Shown here: positions 6,446 through 8,131 of the stretch, in pieces
How the letters are laid out: each line of letters opens with the position of its first letter
Position numbering within the stretch: position 1 is the stretch's first letter
From: Campylobacterales bacterium
GTDB taxonomy: Bacteria > Campylobacterota > Campylobacteria > Campylobacterales > Sulfurimonadaceae
NCBI GenBank assembly: GCA_016937915.1
Contig: JAFGVR010000118.1
Span: forward strand, 1-8,131
Length of the DNA: 8,131 bases
Direction: 5' to 3'
Notes under the pieces: generated by a model
What the model was told of the DNA's origin: nothing
Seen by the model: the letters and a program-made list of their open reading frames with translations, nothing else
Database searches by the model: none
Program-made: the position numbers and the translations under genes

Positions 6446-8131
6446 TTTATACCCATAAAATCTTTATCTTTATCGTATCTAAGTTCTATACCATGAGCTT
6501 TTAGTTGTGTACTTATTATGTTTGAGCAACTTTTTATAGCTTCTAAAAAAGTAAAATAGTTTTTATTTTTATTTGGTTTAAAAAAATCTCTAAAATCATC
6601 TATGGTAGTACTCATCTGTTGGATTAGTTTATCACTCTTTTGTGTAAATTCCTCAACCTCTTCATAAGTTATATCATCTTTCATAATAAGTTTTGCATTA
6701 TAGAGTGCCAAAGTGTTTAGAGGCTGTCTCCACTGATGCGCTATCGCACTTATCATCTCGCCCATAGCAGCAGATTTTGATTGAGAGATAAGCATCTCAT
6801 CTTTTTGTCTTATCTCTTTTAACTGTCTCTCAACCTCATCTTTTAATCTATTTTGATAATTTATCTCTTGGGTGATATCATTTAAAGTTATCACATAACC
6901 CTTCTCATACTCATCCAAATATATCTCTGCTATGTTGATAGTAAAATGGGCAAAATTCTCTCTAGTTGCAAGTTTTATTTTATAATCTTTATCATTTTTC
7001 AAAAGCTTTTGTATCCATATTTTTTTAGTATCAAATTCACTCTTTAGATATGTCTCATCATCCTCATCCACAAAAAGTTCACATATACAGCTATAGCTCT
7101 TCTTAAAATCTGCAAAACTCATCCCAATATATTTTTCAAATGCTCTGTTAACATCTAACATTTCCTGACCATTTGATACGATTATGATATTTGAATTCAT
7201 CTCTATAATAGAGTGAAGTCTTTGTTTTTGAAGCTCTAGTTGAAGTGATAATTTATACTCTACCGTAACATCTATAATTATCCCTATAACAATTTTCTCT
7301 TTAGCTTCATTTATAACCATCTTTTTATATATATGCAGATACTTATAACTTTTATCTTTTATTTGAACTTTTACAACGACATCAAAAACTTTTTTATTTT
7401 TTATAAACTCACTATACCCTTTGTTGTATGCTTCAATATACTCATTGACTATAGATGATTTCATAAAACAGTGCAAATCTCTTTCATGAGAGCTAAACTC
7501 TTTTTTTGTATATCCAAATATATTTGCAAATGTTACATTGAAAAAACCTTTTATCCGATTTGATACATGATATTCAAAAACACCACCATCTACAGAATCT
7601 ATAGCAGTCTCATACCTGTGTGTAATTTTTTCTAGCTTATCTTTATCTTTTTTTATGATGCCATAAGATTTTTTAAGCTCATCAGCTTTTAGTTCTAACT
7701 CTTTATGGATGTGCTTTAGCTCACTATAGGCAGTTTGAAGTTCTTCGTTTGAACTTTGAAGCTCCTCGTTTGAGGTCTCTAACTCTTCGTTTGAGCTTTG
7801 AAGCTCTTCATTTAAGCTTTGCGTTTCCTCATTTGAAGTCCCTAGCTCCTCTATCACGGTTTGAAGATGCTCTTTTGTAGTCTTTAGTTCATACTCCAAC
7901 TCTTGAACTTGAAGAGTTCCAACACTATCATCATTTAGGTTTAAAACTCTTACATCTTCCTCTTTTTCCTCTATAAAAGAGATTAGATATAACTCTTTAT
8001 CTGGAAAATTTAAAAGTGGTGTGACAATTATCTGTACAAAATACTGTTTATCATTTGTATCGAAACGGATAAACCTACTCTTTTTAGATGTTTTATCTTT
8101 TATAGCTCCATGCACCACACTTCTAAGTTCA
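6421..8131 (-). CDS. Multi-PAS histidine kinase, probable C-terminal part of a CheB/CheR-PAS hybrid (5' end outside window; frameshifted at 3' end)
   Basis: The frame is open to the right edge, so the GTG at 8118 is not a safe start. Visible residues (569): the end of a PAS-like fold (1-54); a long coiled coil (about 74-165) with five tandem heptads of the SNEELQS type (99-133); a PAS domain (about 168-292); another PAS domain (about 300-425); a connecting helix; and a HisKA-like phosphoacceptor region with His465 in MGEMISAIAHQWRQPLN (456-472). The SNEEL linker after a PAS-like fold is characteristic of proteins with CheB methylesterase and CheR methyltransferase domains N-terminal to it, so those domains probably lie to the right; this is inferred, not seen. 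No TM segment is visible, so it is likely cytoplasmic. The frame ends at TAA 6421-6423 with seven non-family residues (QSLNKHL) after an A-run at 6445-6448, just before the ATPase N-box that continues in the -1 frame. As written, this product lacks ATP-binding motifs and could not phosphorylate itself. Confidence 0.85.
   Translation of the reverse strand, partial: ELRSVVHGAIKDKTSKKSRFIRFDTNDKQYFVQIIVTPLLNFPDKELYLISFIEEKEEDVRVLNLNDDSVGTLQVQELEYELKTTKEHLQTVIEELGTSNEETQSLNEELQSSNEELETSNEELQSSNEELQTAYSELKHIHKELELKADELKKSYGIIKKDKDKLEKITHRYETAIDSVDGGVFEYHVSNRIKGFFNVTFANIFGYTKKEFSSHERDLHCFMKSSIVNEYIEAYNKGYSEFIKNKKVFDVVVKVQIKDKSYKYLHIYKKMVINEAKEKIVIGIIIDVTVEYKLSLQLELQKQRLHSIIEMNSNIIIVSNGQEMLDVNRAFEKYIGMSFADFKKSYSCICELFVDEDDETYLKSEFDTKKIWIQKLLKNDKDYKIKLATRENFAHFTINIAEIYLDEYEKGYVITLNDITQEINYQNRLKDEVERQLKEIRQKDEMLISQSKSAAMGEMISAIAHQWRQPLNTLALYNAKLIMKDDITYEEVEEFTQKSDKLIQQMSTTIDDFRDFFKPNKNKNYFTFLEAIKSCSNIISTQLKAHGIELRYDKDKDFMGIKQSLNKHL
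6445..6448 (-). other. Frameshift site in a homopolymer A-run
   Basis: On the - strand the codons ATA-AAA-CAG run across four A residues. Inserting one A would give ATA-AAA-ACA-GAG and join the HisKA part directly to the N-box TEFEQALINM. Equally, a ribosome slipping back one base on AAA would restore the frame. There is no good heptanucleotide slip site (the preceding ATA would have to re-pair on TAT), so a real or artefactual deletion is the simplest reading. Confidence 0.85.
7732..7836 (-). repeat. Five imperfect 21-bp tandem repeats encoding SNEEL heptads
   Basis: Five consecutive seven-residue units, SNEETQS, LNEELQS, SNEELET, SNEELQS and SNEELQT, are coded by diverged 21-base repeats. 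The protein pattern is better conserved than the DNA, as expected for selection on a coiled-coil signalling linker. The units are in frame and diverged at third positions. Recombination between units could change the linker length in whole heptads. Confidence 0.8.

Noticed and set aside
6445..6451. Programmed -1 frameshifting at the A-run as the preferred explanation
   Set aside because: The sequence before the A-run does not form an X-XXY-YYZ slip site and I did not identify a clear downstream stimulatory hairpin, so it is kept only as an alternative to deletion or miscall.
7732..7836. Repeats considered as a CRISPR array
   Set aside because: The units are contiguous 21-bp in-frame coding repeats without spacers and encode coiled-coil heptads.
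8116..8118. GTG at 8118 as the start of the histidine kinase
   Set aside because: The frame stays open to the window edge, no Shine-Dalgarno sequence is visible, and the residues continue a PAS-like fold that must begin further upstream.

Overview
The window looks like chromosomal DNA from a Campylobacterota (epsilonproteobacterial) species, probably a free-living Sulfurimonas-like organism. Three things point there: the AT-rich composition, the gene order purC-purS-purQ-(periplasmic protein)-plsC-crcB (from memory, the order around Cj0512-Cj0517 in Campylobacter jejuni), and the histidine-kinase H-box of the form IAHQWRQPLN, which is very common in this phylum. The genus is an inference; the phylum is fairly secure.

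Left half (1-3554, + strand): the 3' part of purC enters from the left edge, followed by purS, purQ, an unrecognised signal-peptide/two-TM/SH3-like protein, plsC and crcB. Apart from a short gap between purC and purS, every gene overlaps the next (by 1, 4, 23 and up to 38 bases), so this is almost certainly one translationally coupled operon whose promoter lies left of the window. It joins purine biosynthesis (PurC, and the PurS/PurQ subunits of FGAM synthase) to an envelope protein, a phospholipid acyltransferase and a fluoride channel. It ends in a perfect 30-bp palindrome plus a T-run that contains the stop codons of both convergent genes.

Right half (3547-8131, - strand): two large signalling genes converge on the purine operon. 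The upstream one (entering from the right edge) encodes the C-terminal part of a multi-PAS histidine kinase with a long SNEEL-heptad coiled coil, the signature linker of CheB/CheR-PAS hybrid proteins. It is interrupted by an apparent one-base deletion in an A-run, exactly at the ATP-binding N-box, so the kinase is split into a HisKA piece and an ATPase piece. The downstream gene overlaps it by 14 bases and encodes an 847-residue protein with CBS repeats, PAS, GGDEF and EAL domains and intact catalytic motifs, predicted to make and/or degrade cyclic di-GMP.

There is no intergenic stretch above 300 bases, and no RNA gene, mobile element or CRISPR array is visible. The points most worth a second look are the kinase split, the CBS-PAS-GGDEF-EAL partner coupled to it, the palindrome shared by two stop codons, and the Bat-like periplasmic protein embedded in the purine operon.
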